Part shown: positions 49,901-59,640 of the stretch, in pieces
Position numbering within the stretch: the stretch's first letter is position 1
Layout of the letters: each line of letters begins with the position of its first letter
Assembly: GCF_900096995.1 (NCBI RefSeq)
Contig: NZ_OANT01000001.1
Location: 682,001 to 746,000, forward strand
Reading direction: 5' to 3'
DNA: 64,000 nt
DNA from: Acinetobacter puyangensis
Lineage (GTDB): Bacteria; Pseudomonadota; Gammaproteobacteria; Pseudomonadales; Moraxellaceae
Program-made: the position numbers and the translations under genes
The notes under the pieces: model-generated
Told to the model about the DNA's origin: nothing
What the model saw: only the letters and a program-made list of their open reading frames with translations
Database searches by the model: none

Positions 49901-50551
49901 TTAAGACGATAAAGTGTTCAGCATTGACCAAATGGCAAAAAAATGACTGGCAGCACCCATGACCACAAAAATATGCCAGATGGCATGGGTATATTTATAT
50001 TTTTTGGCCGCATAAAAAATAGTACCAATGGTATAAAATAAGCCGCCGGCAATGAGCAATTGTAGCGCTGTACTGCTTAAATAGGTTCTCATGTCATCCA
50101 TCACCAGCACAGCCAACCAACCCATCACGATATAAGCGATCAACGATATTTTCTGAAAGCGGTGCACAAAGAATAATTTAAAAAATGTACCGATGAGGGC
50201 AATAATCCATAGAGCAATAAGCAGAATTTTAGCTTTTTCAGTGGGTAAAAAGAGCGCCAGAAAAGGAGTGTAGGTGCCGGCAATCAGATAATAAATTGCG
50301 GTATGATCCAGTTTTTTTAACCAGATGCGCTGTGTTGCGGAATCAGACAGATGATAGAGAGTTGACGCAGAAAATAACAAAATCAGGCTTAGTCCATAGG
50401 CCAGCATACTGATTCCAGCTTGCCAGGATAGGGGGACGGCTTTGACCAGCAAGAAAATGGTGCCCAAAATTGCAAGGATCGCAGCCAGACCGTGTGTCCA
50501 TGCATTTAATCTTTCTTCTTCTGCACTATAAGTATAAGGAATTTTAATCAT
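49901..50551 (-). CDS. Hemolysin III / PAQR family membrane protein (TrhA-like)
   Basis: Seven-segment membrane protein. The N-terminal cytoplasmic EEERLNAWTHGLAAI and the later ASTLYHLSDSATQRIWLKKLDHTAIYYLIAGTYTPF hold the conserved H/D/S residues of PAQR metal centres; the last helix has HAIWHIFVVMGAASHFFAIW with the two closing histidines. E. coli TrhA is involved in membrane energetics; haemolysis is not the general function. Length 216 aa. Divergent from the methyltransferase gene. Confidence 0.9.
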   Translation of the reverse strand: MIKIPYTYSAEEERLNAWTHGLAAILAILGTIFLLVKAVPLSWQAGISMLAYGLSLILLFSASTLYHLSDSATQRIWLKKLDHTAIYYLIAGTYTPFLALFLPTEKAKILLIALWIIALIGTFFKLFFVHRFQKISLIAYIVMGWLAVLVMDDMRTYLSSTALQLLIAGGLFYTIGTIFYAAKKYKYTHAIWHIFVVMGAASHFFAIWSMLNTLSS

Positions 50552-50701
50552 GGTCCGGGAAAGTTAAAGCTTAAATCGGATCTATTTATGCGCCATAATC
50601 CATAAAAAAGATATGGCATTTCTGCTATTTTTGCAAAGCTAATGCAGCTTGGACTGAAGTTGGTTAAAATAGCCGACTTGACTTAAAATAATGGAAGCAC
50701 C

Positions 50702-51922
50702 ATGACTGCCAATATCTTACAACCCAATCAGCTTGAATTTTTTAATCAAGTCGAGCAGGCATGGCAACAACAGCATTTTGAACGTATTATTTTGAGTCAA
50801 TACCAAGGTGAAATCGCAAAACTGGAAAAAATAACCGTGCGCAGCATTGTATTGAAAGATCAAACTTTGCTGAATGTGGTGTATCGTTATCAAACACAGG
50901 ATATTACTAAAAATTATTCATGGCATGAGTTTTCAGCATTATTACAGGAATGGCTGAATCAATGTCAGCAAATCAATTTATTTACCGAGGGTCGGGAAAT
51001 TCAATTGAAATATAAAAAAGGTCAATGGAAACTGAGCCAAAGTAAACATAAATCAAATGCAGTTGTTCAGGCTCTACCACAATCTCATGATCGCAATAAA
51101 AAACGCTGGATTGCACAGGATCGTTTGTTTCTACAATTGTTGGGTATTACCGATCAAAAGCACGAAATTATTCCCAGCATGGCACGTAAATGGAAACAAA
51201 TTAACAAGTTTGTGGAAATTTTTGCAGGTGCAATTGAACAGGCACAGTTAAAGCAGCAAGGAGATTTACATGTGGTGGATTTTGGTTCAGGTAAAGGTTA
51301 TCTGACCTGTGCTGTTTATGATTACTTACTGGGTCAACATTTACAGCCGCACGTGACAGGCGTTGAATTGCGGGAAGAACTGGTAAAATTTTGCCAGAAT
51401 GTGGCGCAGCAAGCAGGCTATGATCAGCTTAATTTTTTTCAGGGTGATGTACGCAGTTATTTTCCGGAAAAAACCGATGTGATGATTGCACTACATGCCT
51501 GTGATGTTGCCACCGATTTTGCCATTCATACTGGTATTCGTTTGGGCGCAAAAGTCATTATGTGCGCGCCATGCTGTCATAAGGAATTACGTCCGCAGTT
51601 GCAAGCGCCACAGGTTTTAAAACCCATGCTGCAATTTGGCGTACATGCTGGACAGCAAGCAGAAATGCTGACTGATACCTTAAGGGCTTTATTGTTACAA
51701 GCCTATGGCTACGAAACCAAAGTGCTGGAATTTGTATCGTTGGAACATACCAGTAAAAACAAAATGATTCTGGCCACCCGGCAACAGTCATTTAAACAGG
51801 TGGATCAAAATATTCTGGATCAGGTACAGCAGTTAAAAACTTTTTATGGTATTGAAAAACATACACTGGAGTTGTTATTAAAGGATTTACCGGTCGATCA
51901 AAAGATTGGATGTGCCTGTTAG
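50702..51922 (+). CDS. SAM-dependent methyltransferase (Methyltransf_32-like)
   Basis: Class I methyltransferase of unknown target. The N-terminal 160 residues form an unrecognised domain rich in Gln and Lys. The SAM-binding motif I is VVDFGSGKGYLTCAVYDYL (about residues 198-216), followed by VTGVELREELVKFCQ (motif II acid) and DVMIALHACDVATDFAIHTGI. The CAPCCHKELRPQL segment (about 287) is typical of this family, including GSTCD/METTL25-like eukaryotic relatives. Length 406 aa. The stop codon TAG lies in the loop of a strong hairpin. Convergent with the iron-regulated ABC genes. Confidence 0.85.
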   Translation: MTANILQPNQLEFFNQVEQAWQQQHFERIILSQYQGEIAKLEKITVRSIVLKDQTLLNVVYRYQTQDITKNYSWHEFSALLQEWLNQCQQINLFTEGREIQLKYKKGQWKLSQSKHKSNAVVQALPQSHDRNKKRWIAQDRLFLQLLGITDQKHEIIPSMARKWKQINKFVEIFAGAIEQAQLKQQGDLHVVDFGSGKGYLTCAVYDYLLGQHLQPHVTGVELREELVKFCQNVAQQAGYDQLNFFQGDVRSYFPEKTDVMIALHACDVATDFAIHTGIRLGAKVIMCAPCCHKELRPQLQAPQVLKPMLQFGVHAGQQAEMLTDTLRALLLQAYGYETKVLEFVSLEHTSKNKMILATRQQSFKQVDQNILDQVQQLKTFYGIEKHTLELLLKDLPVDQKIGCAC

Positions 51923-51931
51923 ACAGGCACA
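51911..51931. terminator. Hairpin spanning the methyltransferase stop codon
   Basis: A perfect 9-base stem, TGTGCCTGT and ACAGGCACA, has the stop codon TAG as its three-base loop. Moderately T-rich sequence follows on the plus strand. It could serve both converging transcripts. Confidence 0.6.
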
Positions 51932-51960
51932 AACTGATTTGATTTTAATCATGATCAGGA

Positions 51961-53757
51961 TTAACTAGGCATGTTCTCACCGGCATATTGTAATCGCCAG
52001 AGCTGTGCATATCTGCCTTGTTTGTCCAGCAATGCCTGATGCGTACCTTGTTCCAGAACCTCGCCCTGTTCCAACACAATAATATTGCTTGCAGCAACAA
52101 TGGTGGATAGGCGATGTGCAATCACAATCACGGTTTTGTCTTTCACCAGTTCATCAATTGCTGCCTGTACAGCCAGTTCACTAAAGGTATCCAGTGCCGC
52201 AGTCGGTTCATCCAGAATGACAATTGGTGCATCTTTTAACAATGCCCGTGCGATGGAAATGCGTTGTCTTTCACCTCCAGAAAGGCTGCCACCAATATCA
52301 CCAATACGGGTTTGATAGCCTTCCGGGAGTTGCGAGATAAACGTATGGCATTGTGCCCGTTTGGCAACCGCAATGATTTCTGCTTCGGTGGCATCTTCTT
52401 TGGCCATTTTAATATTATTCATGATGCTGTCATCGAATAAATATACATCCTGAAACACCACCGAGATATAAGACATCAATTCATGCGGAAGCATATTTTT
52501 AATGTCAATACCGCCAATTTTAACCTGACCTTGCTGACAATCTGCATAACGCATGATCAAGCGTGTCAAGGTGGTTTTTCCACAACCTGAATGCCCAACC
52601 AGACCCGTCAGACTTTTTTCTGGAATATGGAGATTAATCTGATGTAATGCCCAGTCCTGATTTTCATCATTACTTTTATCGTTGTCCTGTTCATATTGAA
52701 AACTGACCTGATCAAAATGAATATTAAAGCGGGTTGGCAGTTGTGTTGGTGTATGGGTGATTAAAGGCTGAATATTCAGCATATTTTCAATACGGGCATA
52801 ACCCGCTTCAAGTAAACTGAAAAACATGGTCATTGAGGTAAATGCAGCAATCGGTTCGGCAAAACGAATGATGATCACCAGCATGGCAATAAAATACATT
52901 GCATTGCTATAACCAAACAATACCAACCATAGGCCAATTGCAATAGCAATCAGTAAACCCACTTCAATTGCAGAGGTGACGATCAGATTGGGCTTACCAC
53001 CTTTACGATGGCCGATCTCCTGTGCTATATGAACTTTATCAATCATCAGGTAAAGACGCTGCGTCTGATCACCTACACAATTGGCTGCCTTTAACACTGG
53101 CAAGCCCTGAGTATATTCCACCAGCTCGGCATTCAATTCGCCATTGAGTTGACTCATCATCTGCATGCCACGATCATAGGCAGGTTTACGCCAGCGATAT
53201 AAGGGAATAATTGCAGGAAAGATCAGTAAAATAATCAGAGCAATACGCCAGTCAAAGAAAAACGATAAAATGCCGACAGTAATCGGTACCACCAAGGCAT
53301 ACAGCATGATACTGACCACAGTCAAGGTATAGGCAATGACTTCATCAGCACTGCCAGCAATGGTGGCATTCCATTCGCCAGCACGTTTTTTCGATAATAA
53401 TTGTAGGGGAATTTGTCTTAATTTTTCTCCAAGGTTGGTTCTTAAGACATGTTGTGCCTGTGCAGCATGGCCTTGATAGTCGTAATCCTGTGCCTTCCAG
53501 CGTAGCGCCGAACTCAACAGCACAAAAGCAGTTAAAACAACCAGCCAAAAAGTGATGTTGGAAATCTGCTGCGTAGCCATTGCCAGAAAAATAGGATAAA
53601 GACAACTAAATGCGATCCCCTGACAAATGGCAGATAAGGTCATGAGGAGAAATGCCTTACGCAAACTGGCCTGTTCATCGCCTGCGGAACGTAACATCTG
53701 CTGATAAATTTCTTTAAGGGAATGAATACGCTGTGTTTTGTGATGTATATCAGCCAT
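51961..53757 (-). CDS. ABC exporter half-transporter, second subunit (YbtQ/IrtB-like)
   Basis: Fused membrane (about residues 35-325, six segments) and ATPase domains. Walker A GHSGCGKTT, signature LSGGERQRISIARAL, Walker B VILDEPTAALDT and the switch His in IAHRLST are intact. Length 598 aa. Its start ATG overlaps the previous gene's stop in ATGGCTGA, so the two are translationally coupled and should form a heterodimer. Closest family plan: YbtPQ/IrtAB, importers of ferric siderophores despite exporter folds; an exporter role is also possible. Controlled by the Fur box upstream of the first gene. Confidence 0.85.
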   Translation of the reverse strand: MADIHHKTQRIHSLKEIYQQMLRSAGDEQASLRKAFLLMTLSAICQGIAFSCLYPIFLAMATQQISNITFWLVVLTAFVLLSSALRWKAQDYDYQGHAAQAQHVLRTNLGEKLRQIPLQLLSKKRAGEWNATIAGSADEVIAYTLTVVSIMLYALVVPITVGILSFFFDWRIALIILLIFPAIIPLYRWRKPAYDRGMQMMSQLNGELNAELVEYTQGLPVLKAANCVGDQTQRLYLMIDKVHIAQEIGHRKGGKPNLIVTSAIEVGLLIAIAIGLWLVLFGYSNAMYFIAMLVIIIRFAEPIAAFTSMTMFFSLLEAGYARIENMLNIQPLITHTPTQLPTRFNIHFDQVSFQYEQDNDKSNDENQDWALHQINLHIPEKSLTGLVGHSGCGKTTLTRLIMRYADCQQGQVKIGGIDIKNMLPHELMSYISVVFQDVYLFDDSIMNNIKMAKEDATEAEIIAVAKRAQCHTFISQLPEGYQTRIGDIGGSLSGGERQRISIARALLKDAPIVILDEPTAALDTFSELAVQAAIDELVKDKTVIVIAHRLSTIVAASNIIVLEQGEVLEQGTHQALLDKQGRYAQLWRLQYAGENMPS

Positions 53758-55528
53758 GAGAAGATTCTCCCTGAGCAACTGAAGAGACGGGCTTCAGTGC
53801 AATATGCCAATGCTGTGCCTGTTGAAATGCCTGCCATAATTCGGCATAGCGACCCTGTTTTTGCAATAATTGTTGATGTGTACCTTGTTCGATTAATTCA
53901 CCTTGATCAAAAAATAGAATTTGATCGGCATGCTGAATCGTGGCAAGACGATGGGCAATCATGATTACAGTCTTGCCATGCATCAGATTTTTTAGGGCTT
54001 GCATCAATAATGCTTCATTTTCGGCATCGGCAAATGCGGTTGCTTCATCCAGAATAAGGATGGGACGATTCTGCAAAATCGCACGGGCGATGGTGATCCG
54101 CTGGCGCTGTCCGCCAGAAAGATTGGCACCACGTTCGCCCACTTGCGTATCATATTCATCATTGAGATTACGGATAAACTCATCTGCTTGTGCTAAACGT
54201 GCTGCTTCCCGAATCTGTTCTTCTGTGGCATGCGGTACACCCAGCCGGATATTATTGGCAATGGTATCGGAAAATAGAAAATTATCCTGAAAGACAAAGG
54301 CAACTTGTGCCATCAGATCTGTTGTGGCGATATCCTTGATATTAATGCCGCCAATTTTAATTGCCCCGCTATCGACATCCCAGAAACGGGGAATCAATTT
54401 GGCAACAGTGGATTTACCTGCACCTGATGCACCAACCAATGCGGTAAAACTATATTCAGGGACAGTAAAATTAATGTCTTTTAATGCCAGTATTTGACGT
54501 TCTGGATAACGAAAATTAACGTGTTCAAACACGATAGCGTGTTGTTCTGGTGTCTTGCTGTGTTCAGTTTGTGGCAAAGGCGCCACGGCAAGTAATTCTA
54601 GAATACGGGTTGCACTAATTTTTGATTTTTCAATCAGATGATACAAACTCATATAGGGCATTAAGGATTCCACCATGCCCGTACCGAGTAACAGAGTGGC
54701 GACCAGCACCTCAAAACTTAACTGCCCGTGTTGCCATAAATAAATACCGATAATCAGCAAGATCACAAACGTGGGTAGGGGATTCAGGATTAACATGGAA
54801 ATTCGGGCTGTTAATCCGCTTTGTTTGTACCAGTCGCTAAGAATCACTTTATAGGCATATAGCGCGTTTTCATAACGGCGGAAGGACTTTTGTCCACCGT
54901 CAAATGTTCGTACGACGGGCATAGCCTGTACAAACTCGATGACTGCACCGTTTACATTTTCCCGTGCCTGATTATAAACCTTATTCATTTCATCGTGATT
55001 TTTCATCACCAATGACATAATCAGCATGCCTACAATCAAGATGGCAACACTGAGTAAGGCCATACGCCAGTCAAACCAGAGCAATGCCAGAAATGTGAGA
55101 ACAGGGAAAACGTAGGCACGGGCAAAAAGTGGTGTTGCATCAGCCACAAAGGCATGCAGTGATTTTACGTCATCCTGCATGATTTTGCTGATCGCGCCCG
55201 AACCAGTCGTGGTAATGTAGCCTAAAGGTAATGTGGCAAGATGCACACTCATGTTTTTACGCAAAATTGCTTCCAATCTGAATGCAGCAAAATGAGATTG
55301 GTTAAACGCATTTAAGCGTAAGACATAAGCAATAATGGTGAGTAATACAATTACGCTAAAGATCGTATAAATCTGTGTAATGTGTTGTTGTAGCAAGGCC
55401 TGTACCAGATAGGCAATCGCAACCAGTAAAGCAACTGTGCAGATTGCAGATAAAGTCGAGAGTAAGATCGCAAAGTTAATTTGTTTTTTCACTGGCGCAA
55501 TAATTCGCCAGTTTGGATTGTCACTCAT
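53750..55528 (-). CDS. ABC exporter half-transporter, first subunit (YbtP/IrtA-like)
   Basis: First gene of the two-gene ABC operon. The membrane domain covers about residues 15-315 and the ATPase the rest: Walker A GASGAGKST, signature LSGGQRQRITIARAI, Walker B ILILDEATAFADAE and H-loop IAHRLAT. Length 592 aa. No siderophore-interacting (SIP) domain is attached, unlike mycobacterial IrtA. GAGGATC precedes the start, and a near-consensus Fur box lies 18 bases further upstream. No siderophore synthesis or receptor gene is seen within the window. Confidence 0.87.
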   Translation of the reverse strand: MSDNPNWRIIAPVKKQINFAILLSTLSAICTVALLVAIAYLVQALLQQHITQIYTIFSVIVLLTIIAYVLRLNAFNQSHFAAFRLEAILRKNMSVHLATLPLGYITTTGSGAISKIMQDDVKSLHAFVADATPLFARAYVFPVLTFLALLWFDWRMALLSVAILIVGMLIMSLVMKNHDEMNKVYNQARENVNGAVIEFVQAMPVVRTFDGGQKSFRRYENALYAYKVILSDWYKQSGLTARISMLILNPLPTFVILLIIGIYLWQHGQLSFEVLVATLLLGTGMVESLMPYMSLYHLIEKSKISATRILELLAVAPLPQTEHSKTPEQHAIVFEHVNFRYPERQILALKDINFTVPEYSFTALVGASGAGKSTVAKLIPRFWDVDSGAIKIGGINIKDIATTDLMAQVAFVFQDNFLFSDTIANNIRLGVPHATEEQIREAARLAQADEFIRNLNDEYDTQVGERGANLSGGQRQRITIARAILQNRPILILDEATAFADAENEALLMQALKNLMHGKTVIMIAHRLATIQHADQILFFDQGELIEQGTHQQLLQKQGRYAELWQAFQQAQHWHIALKPVSSVAQGESSHG

Positions 55529-55545
55529 TTTGATCCTCTTTTTAT

Positions 55546-55564
55546 GATAATAATAATCATTATC
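55546..55564 (-). promoter_or_regulatory. Fur box before the ABC operon
   Basis: GATAATAATAATCATTATC matches 18 of 19 bases of the classical Fur consensus GATAATGATAATCATTATC. It lies 18-36 bases upstream of the ABC operon start, where bound Fur-Fe(II) would block transcription. The AT-rich GATAATATATATT sequence just beyond is a likely promoter region. Confidence 0.88.
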
Positions 55565-55908
55565 GAATATATATTATCTATTTCGAGAAGACCAGTGAAA
55601 AATGAACTGGGTAATTTAGTACACTGATATTTAAACTCTTTATATTTGATTTGGTCATCTATTCGGTGTGATCGCATAGATTCAGCGTTATTGATTTTTC
55701 ATATTTTTCGCTCAATTCTGGGGAATGGATTGCTTAATATACTGAAAGATTAAGATAAAATATCAGTTAGTCTTAAATGCAGTTTCGGTGAATCCGAGTG
55801 TGCTATAAAGTTTCCACTTACATGTTTGCGATTAAATAGAATTCATCACAATGACATATTTTCAAAGTATCTTGTTGATTAGGTTAAATAGATACATTGG
55901 AAAATGTG
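55565..55908. other. Intergenic region, about 340 bases
   Basis: Contains the promoter of the ABC operon on the left and that of the small coiled-coil protein on the right. No gene or repeat seen. Confidence 0.45.
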
Positions 55909-56115
55909 ATGAAGATAACCCATGCATTACAACAAAAAGTCATTGCTAAATATAAAGATATTATCGAACATCAAGTGACCATCATCGAAGTACAACGTGA
56001 CAAAATACAAAAACTGGAACAGGAACTGGAAAAATTTAAACAAGTGCATCATGTAAAATTACCCAAAACAGGTTTGGGTGTATTAAAGGAAAAATTTGCT
56101 GTTTTAGTGAAATAA
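55909..56115 (+). CDS. Small coiled-coil protein of unknown function
   Basis: A 68-residue protein, not recognised. It is predicted to be mostly one amphipathic helix: VIAKYKDIIEHQVTIIEVQR followed by DKIQKLEQELEKFKQ shows heptad-like hydrophobic spacing, then a basic tail LPKTGLGVLKEKFAVLVK. No signal peptide. TTGGA gives a usable ribosome-binding site for this ATG; TTG (55897) and GTG (55906) in frame are alternatives. Its length, codon use and coherent helix pattern argue that it is real. Confidence 0.6.
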   Translation: MKITHALQQKVIAKYKDIIEHQVTIIEVQRDKIQKLEQELEKFKQVHHVKLPKTGLGVLKEKFAVLVK

Positions 56116-56173
56116 CGATAAAAACCGAAAAAGTAGATGAATACTCTTTCAGTAAGTGATTTGAATCCAGATG

Positions 56174-58309
56174 TTATTGAATGATTTCACCTGATGCAGC
56201 ATGTTTTTTTAACAATTCTGGCGCTTTAAATCGTTCACCATATTTGGCTGCAAGAGTATTAGCACGTTGTAATGCTTTGTCTAGACCATATTGATTTAAA
56301 TACTGAATTGCCCCACCTGTCCATGGCGCAAAGCCGATACCAAAAATTGAACCGACATTGGCATCGACTACCGATTCCAGTACATTTTCTTCATAGCAGC
56401 GTAGCGTATCTAGTGCCTGTACAAACAAAATACGGTCAATAATATCTTGCTCGGTCAGGTCATGATCTTTTGCCCAATAGCTTAAACCCTCCCAAAGATA
56501 TTTTTTTCCGCTTTCAGGATATTCATAAAAGCCTGCGCCTGCGGCTTTACCTTTACGGTTTTGTTGATGAATCATCCATTGTAGTACATCTTCACTCGGT
56601 GAATGTGGCAAGGATTTTCCTTCAGTTGCAAGGGCTTTACGTGCTTCATTGCCAATGTGTTCTGATAAGGTCAGACTGACTTCATCCTGAATGGCAAGTG
56701 GGCCAACAGGCATACCTGCTTTAAGTGCTGCCATTTCAATTTTGGCGGGATGTACCCCTTCGGCCAGCAAGCGCATACCTTCCTGTACAAATGTCCCAAA
56801 TACTCGACTGGTAAAGAAACCACGACTGTCATTAACGACAATGGGTATTTTTCCGATTTGTTGTACAAAATCATAAGCACGTGCCAGTGTTTCATCAGAG
56901 GTATGTTGTCCTTTGATGATTTCTACCAATTTCATTTTATCCACTGGACTAAAGAAATGCAGACCAATAAAGTGTGTTGCATCCTTACTGGTTTGAGCTA
57001 AACCTGTAATCGGTAAGGTCGATGTATTTGAGGCAAAAACACCGCCATCTAGCAAATATTGTTCTGCTTCTTTTGTGACCTTCGCTTTTAATTCCTGATG
57101 TTCAAATACTGCTTCAATGATCAGATCACATCCCTGCAAGTCTTTGGCTTCGGCAGTCGGTTGGATGAGGGCTAAAATTTGATCTTTTTTTTCCGTGGTT
57201 AAACGACCACGAGAAACACGTTTTTCCAGTAATTTTTGACTATAGGCTTTGCCTTTTTCCGCCGCCTCAATCGAAACATCTTTAAGGATGACCGGGATTC
57301 CCTTGATCGCAGTAGCATAGGCAATACCAGCACCCATCATGCCTGCACCGAGTACACCTACTTTTTGGGCTTGCCATTTGGCAATGCCTTGTGGACGGCT
57401 GGCACCTGCCTTAATCGCATTTAATCCGTGCCAGAATGTACCAATCATGTTCTTGGCGACTTGACCTGTAGCAAGCAGGGTAAAATAACGACTTTCTATA
57501 CGTAGGGCGGTATCAACATCGACCTGTGCACCTTCTACTGCTGCTGCCATGATGGCTTCTGGTGCAGGGTAGCAACCTTTGGTTTTATCCCTTAATATGG
57601 CTGGGGCAATCGCAAGCATCTGTGCAACCGCAGGGGTTTTGGGATCACCACCTGGAATTTTATAGCCTTTAACATCAAAAGGTTGTTGGCTCTTTGGATT
57701 GGCTTTGACCCATGCAATGGCTTTTTCCAGTAATTCTGCTTGTGTTTGCGCAGTGTCATGGATTAAACCAGCCTTAAGGGCTTGCTCTACACCCAACTGT
57801 TTACCTTCCAATAGATAAGGGAATGCAGTTTGTAAACCAAGTAAACGGACCATACGCACAATGCCACCACCACCGGGGAGTAAACCTAGAGTAACTTCGG
57901 GTAAACCAAACTTGGCTTTAGGGTCGGCTAAGGCAATACGATGATGACAGCCTAAAGCAATTTCCCAGCCGCCACCCAAGGCTGTACCATTTAAACACGC
58001 CACCACAGGCACACCCAAAGTTTCGATATAACGTAGCTGGGTTTTCAGTTCCTGAATGGTATGAAAAAATGCTGTGACATGTTCGGGTTGAATTTGGATC
58101 AGATCATCAAGATCTCCTCCAGCAAAGAAAGTTTTTTTTGCCGAGGTAAAAATAACGCCTGTGATTTTGTCTTCCTGAGCAAGTGTTTTAACTGTGTCGG
58201 TTAAAGCCTCACGAAAATCTGCATTCATGGTGTTGGCAGATTGATTGGGGGAATCCAAGGTTAAAATCACGATGTTATCGGCATTTTTGTGATATTGAAT
58301 TGCGCTCAT
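56174..58309 (-). CDS. Fatty-acid oxidation complex alpha subunit (FadB/FadJ-like)
   Basis: Bifunctional enoyl-CoA hydratase / 3-hydroxyacyl-CoA dehydrogenase. The crotonase domain is residues 1 to about 190 (oxyanion-hole FFAGGDLDDL and ACLNGTALGGGWEIALGCHHRIALAD; catalytic Glu in KFGLPEVTLGLLPGGGG). The NAD domain starts near 313 (VGVLGAGMMGAGIAYATAIKG) with HFFSPVDKMKLVEII, then two C-terminal 3HCDH regions (GMPVGPLAIQDEVSL). Length 711 aa. First in translation order after the thiolase gene, 11 bases downstream of it, with AAGGAG. Order thiolase-alpha differs from fadBA; likely an accessory short-chain or inducible pathway. Confidence 0.9.
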   Translation of the reverse strand: MSAIQYHKNADNIVILTLDSPNQSANTMNADFREALTDTVKTLAQEDKITGVIFTSAKKTFFAGGDLDDLIQIQPEHVTAFFHTIQELKTQLRYIETLGVPVVACLNGTALGGGWEIALGCHHRIALADPKAKFGLPEVTLGLLPGGGGIVRMVRLLGLQTAFPYLLEGKQLGVEQALKAGLIHDTAQTQAELLEKAIAWVKANPKSQQPFDVKGYKIPGGDPKTPAVAQMLAIAPAILRDKTKGCYPAPEAIMAAAVEGAQVDVDTALRIESRYFTLLATGQVAKNMIGTFWHGLNAIKAGASRPQGIAKWQAQKVGVLGAGMMGAGIAYATAIKGIPVILKDVSIEAAEKGKAYSQKLLEKRVSRGRLTTEKKDQILALIQPTAEAKDLQGCDLIIEAVFEHQELKAKVTKEAEQYLLDGGVFASNTSTLPITGLAQTSKDATHFIGLHFFSPVDKMKLVEIIKGQHTSDETLARAYDFVQQIGKIPIVVNDSRGFFTSRVFGTFVQEGMRLLAEGVHPAKIEMAALKAGMPVGPLAIQDEVSLTLSEHIGNEARKALATEGKSLPHSPSEDVLQWMIHQQNRKGKAAGAGFYEYPESGKKYLWEGLSYWAKDHDLTEQDIIDRILFVQALDTLRCYEENVLESVVDANVGSIFGIGFAPWTGGAIQYLNQYGLDKALQRANTLAAKYGERFKAPELLKKHAASGEIIQ

Positions 58310-58320
58310 GACTTTACTCC

Positions 58321-59526
58321 TTAAACTCTTTCAATGATGGTGGCAATCCCCATCCCACCGCCTACGCAGAGGGTGGCTAAACCACGTTTTTTGTTTTGAC
58401 GTTCTAGTTCATCCAGTAATGTGCCGATAATCATTGCACCTGTGGCACCCAGCGGATGTCCCATGGCAATTGCACCACCATTAACATTGACTTTCTCCGC
58501 AGGCACATTTAATTCATTGATAAAGCGCATCACTACCGCTGCAAAAGCTTCATTGACTTCAAATAAATCAATATCATCAATGGTTAAACCAGCTTTTTGC
58601 AATGCTTTACGTGCCGCAGGGGCAGGGCCAGTCAGCATAATGGTAGGATCTGTCCCGACCAGTGCCGTGGCAATAATTTTGGCACGAGGTTTTAAACCTA
58701 GTTCCTGTGCGGCTTTTTCTGAGCCAATCAAGAGCAATGCTGCACCATCAACAATGCCTGATGAATTCCCTGCATGATGGACATGATTGATTTTTTGTGC
58801 TTCTGGATATTTTTGTAAGGCAACAGCATCAAAGCCCATTTGCCCCATCATTTCAAAACTGGCATTGAGTTTGGCTAAACTTTCAACTGTAGTATTGCCA
58901 CGAATAAACTCATCTTTATCCAGAATCGTCACCCCTGCGGCATCTTTGACAGCAATGATAGAGCGATCAAAATACCCATTGGCTTGCGCTTGTGCAGCTT
59001 TTTGCTGGGACTGTAGCGCAAAAGTATCGACATCTGTACGACTATAACCATCTAAAGTGGCGATTAAATCTGCGCCGATACCTTGCGGAACAAATGAGGA
59101 TTTTAAATTGGTTTCTGGATCCAGTGCCCAAGGTCCGCCATCTGAACCCATGGCAATCCGTGACATGGATTCGACACCACCTGCCACGATTAAATCTTCC
59201 CAGCCTGAACGAATTTTTTGAGCCGCTAAATTAACAGCTTCCAGACCTGAGGCACAAAAACGATTGATTTGCACACCAGCGACCTGATCACTCCAGCCTG
59301 CGGCAATGGCAGCGGTCTTGGCAATATCGCCACCCTGATCGGCAATTGGGGTAACACAGCCTAAAATAATATCTTCGACTTTTGCAGTATCAAGCTGCTG
59401 ACGTTGTTGTAAGGCATGTAATAGCGTGGTGACGAGTGTAATGGGTTTGACTTCGTATAAACTACCATCTTTTTTTCCTTTACCGCGGGGCGTGCGAATC
59501 GCATCAAAAATATAAGCTTCGCTCAT
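58321..59526 (-). CDS. Acetyl-CoA acyltransferase (thiolase)
   Basis: Thiolase completing the beta-oxidation cycle by CoA-dependent cleavage. Catalytic residues: nucleophilic Cys91 in [12 protein letters not shown], His in [15 protein letters not shown] (about 358), and the second Cys in TLCVGGGMG (about 388). Length 401 aa. Starts [18 protein letters not shown], which fits the FadI/acetyl-CoA C-acetyltransferase group. First gene of a two-gene operon with the alpha subunit; AGGA precedes the ATG. Confidence 0.92.
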   Translation of the reverse strand: MSEAYIFDAIRTPRGKGKKDGSLYEVKPITLVTTLLHALQQRQQLDTAKVEDIILGCVTPIADQGGDIAKTAAIAAGWSDQVAGVQINRFCASGLEAVNLAAQKIRSGWEDLIVAGGVESMSRIAMGSDGGPWALDPETNLKSSFVPQGIGADLIATLDGYSRTDVDTFALQSQQKAAQAQANGYFDRSIIAVKDAAGVTILDKDEFIRGNTTVESLAKLNASFEMMGQMGFDAVALQKYPEAQKINHVHHAGNSSGIVDGAALLLIGSEKAAQELGLKPRAKIIATALVGTDPTIMLTGPAPAARKALQKAGLTIDDIDLFEVNEAFAAVVMRFINELNVPAEKVNVNGGAIAMGHPLGATGAMIIGTLLDELERQNKKRGLATLCVGGGMGIATIIERV

Positions 59527-59640
59527 GCTGACGATCCTGTATCATTAAAATCATTATGTAACGAGTGTACGCAATAAAATCTCTATCACAATGACCAGTT
59601 TGATAAACTTGGCTGATCTTATTGGTCAATTTACATTATT

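Noticed and set aside
56059..56075. LPKTG motif near the C-terminus of the small coiled-coil protein, resembling a sortase signal
   Set aside because: No signal peptide and no hydrophobic anchor followed by positive tail of the right type, and the host is Gram-negative; most likely chance.
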